From assembly GCA_004555535.1 (NCBI GenBank), contig SFHU01000072.1, positions 1 through 14,510 of the forward strand: a stretch of 14,510 nt of DNA. The letters are read 5' to 3'. Under the pieces are notes generated by a model. That model worked only from the letters and a program-made list of their open reading frames with translations, was not told where the DNA came from and did not search any database. The DNA is from Clostridiales bacterium. GTDB taxonomy: Bacteria; Bacillota; Clostridia; Christensenellales; Aristaeellaceae. Of this stretch, positions 13,463-14,510 are shown in pieces. The position numbers and the translations under genes are program-made. Numbering within the stretch: the first letter of the stretch is position 1; each line of letters starts with the position of its first letter.

Positions 13463-14413
13463 TTACTCGGCGCAGCCCACGCGCATGACGATGCCCTGCG
13501 CACAGTCGCCGAACTTCTCGCCGAAGAGGTTCAGCCCGCCGACGTGCTCCGCGCCGGGCAGCACGCCCAGGCGCAAGGAGATGTAATCCCGCCCGGCGAG
13601 CTGCAGATCGTCGATGCGCACATCGGAGAGGGGCTCGCCGTCGAGCCGGCAGCCGGTGCGGTCGACGCGCCAGGTCTTGAGCAGGCCGAACTGCGAGGCG
13701 GTGTCGCTCCACCAGGAGGGATTGAGCCGGCCGCGGCGACCGCCGAAATCCCCGGGGCTGACCCACGTGCCCAGCGGATGGCCGTTGACCGAGACGGAAA
13801 TGTCGCTCGGGTAGCTCTCCCGGTACATCGGCGCGTTGGAGCTGAGCTCCATCGAGAACTCGATCCACTCAACCTGCGCGGGATCGATCTCGCCCAGGGA
13901 GAAGCGGTATTCGAGCTCGCCGGAGTGGAACCAGAGCATCTGCGCCCTGAAGCGGTCGGGGTGATAGAACGTGCGCGGGGAGTTGCTTTCGCCGATCCAG
14001 GCGTGCTCGGAGACGATGCCGCATTCCGGCGTGATGCCCTCCGCGGCGCAGTAGCTGCCGATGGGCAGGCGCAGCGTCAGCGCGGCCAGACCCTCCCGGC
14101 TCTCGGGCGTCAGCACCATGCTGACGGACTCGACGCGCTGGGAGCAGAGCTTCATGGCGCCCCGGATGCCCGGCTGGATCTCCGAGAAGATGAGCCCGGC
14201 CTCCTCGAGCTGGCGCACGTTCAGCGCGGTGGTCGAGACGGGCAGGGAGAGCGCTTCGGCGAGCTCGTTGACGTTCATGGAGCGGACGTGGAGCAGCGAG
14301 ATCATTTTGACGCGCATGGGGGAGGAGAGCGCCTTGGCGACGGGGCAGAGGCGCTCGAGCTCGCTGATGGACAGGCAGATGTGCTTGCTCGTCTGAGGCT
14401 GAGGCTGGGACAC
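13463..14413 (-). CDS. ArsR-type HTH regulator with large C-terminal domain
   Basis: A 316-residue protein. The N-terminal ArsR-like winged helix (about 20-85) reads LCPVAKALSSPMRVKMISLL, then NVNELAEALSLPVSTTALNVRQLEEAGLI. It lacks the Cys pairs of metal-sensing ArsR proteins. The rest (about 110-316) is beta-rich, with WIEFSMELSSNAPMYRE, VSVNGHPLGTWVSPGDFGG and GGLNLFGEKFGD. This suggests a sugar-binding-like sandwich, as seen in regulators next to glycoside hydrolase genes; the ligand is unknown. The start is taken as GTG because a perfect AAAGGAGGTG lies six bases upstream of it. A TTG at 14434 in the same frame lies upstream of this site and is unlikely. It faces away from an unseen gene to the right and converges on the flavoreductase. 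No link with the reductases can be shown. Confidence 0.85.
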   Translation of the reverse strand: MSQPQPQTSKHICLSISELERLCPVAKALSSPMRVKMISLLHVRSMNVNELAEALSLPVSTTALNVRQLEEAGLIFSEIQPGIRGAMKLCSQRVESVSMVLTPESREGLAALTLRLPIGSYCAAEGITPECGIVSEHAWIGESNSPRTFYHPDRFRAQMLWFHSGELEYRFSLGEIDPAQVEWIEFSMELSSNAPMYRESYPSDISVSVNGHPLGTWVSPGDFGGRRGRLNPSWWSDTASQFGLLKTWRVDRTGCRLDGEPLSDVRIDDLQLAGRDYISLRLGVLPGAEHVGGLNLFGEKFGDCAQGIVMRVGCAE

Positions 14414-14419
14414 GGGAGA

Positions 14420-14429
14420 CACCTCCTTT
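14420..14429 (-). promoter_or_regulatory. Ribosome binding site that fixes the GTG start of the ArsR-type gene
   Basis: AAAGGAGGTG on the minus strand is a full match to the 16S rRNA 3' end complement. It lies six bases ahead of GTG (14413-14411). It overlaps the codons that would follow the alternative TTG start at 14434, which argues for the shorter protein. Confidence 0.85.
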
Positions 14430-14453
14430 GACAAATGGGGGCGTTGAGGGGAG

Positions 14454-14491
14454 AAAAAACGAAATGCACAGAAGGGGAAAACCCTTCTGTG
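14454..14491 (-). terminator. Terminator-like hairpin upstream of the ArsR-type gene
   Basis: The perfect 10-bp arms CACAGAAGGG (14467-14476) and CCCTTCTGTG (14482-14491) have a five-base loop. On the minus strand the stem is followed by CATTTCG and then six T (complement of 14454-14459). It is either the terminator of a minus-strand gene ending just outside or at the window edge (a TGA in one frame sits at 14498-14496), or a leader attenuator of the ArsR-type gene. No promoter is visible between it and the gene. Confidence 0.65.
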
Positions 14492-14510
14492 GATATCACA
14501 GGCCGGAGCA

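Overview
The window is about 14.5 kb of GC-rich DNA with tightly packed genes and strong AGGAGG-type ribosome binding sites. It has two T-box riboswitches, an insertion-free (archaeal/eukaryotic-type) prolyl-tRNA synthetase, MerR and ArsR regulators, and two secreted flavin-dependent reductases. Together these point to a high-GC anaerobic member of the Firmicutes (Clostridia, possibly a gut lineage). That placement is an inference from gene content, not a search result.

Layout. Positions 1-72 hold the 3' end of a gene, possibly an HPr-like phosphocarrier. Positions 86-352 hold a consensus sigma-A-type promoter and a T-box leader ending in a terminator; proS follows (419-1861). Positions 1960-2262 hold a second promoter of the same type and a second T-box leader. 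It controls an ilvB-ilvN-ilvC-ilvD operon (2312-7339), which supplies the common enzymes of valine, isoleucine and leucine precursor synthesis; the operon ends at a strong hairpin terminator (7369-7403). The first leader has a plausible proline specifier (CCC). The second has a plausible valine specifier (GUC).

The right half looks accessory. A secreted flavoprotein with two FMN-binding domains and one FAD domain (7503-9554) has its own promoter and terminator. A stretch of about 150 bases packed with short hairpins, several with GAA loops, follows. Then come a cytoplasmic CBM9-like protein (9835-10428), a MerR-family regulator with a GyrI-like sensor domain (10556-11362), and a second secreted flavoprotein with one FMN domain and one FAD domain (11479-13383). 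The second flavoprotein is preceded by a promoter with a 19-bp spacer and a central dyad, the classic architecture of a MerR-activated promoter. The MerR protein therefore very probably switches on this reductase. A minus-strand ArsR-type regulator with a large C-terminal domain (13463-14413) closes the window. It converges on the reductase gene and has its own terminator.

The most interesting content is the reductase pair. The second protein keeps most of the fumarate-reductase-family catalytic residues but has Met where the first His is expected. The first lacks all of the canonical substrate-binding and proton-donating residues and has Cys-rich segments in those places. They probably act outside the membrane on different small organic electron acceptors, one of them inducible through the MerR sensor. 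No membrane electron donor and no flavin transferase (ApbE) is encoded in the window.
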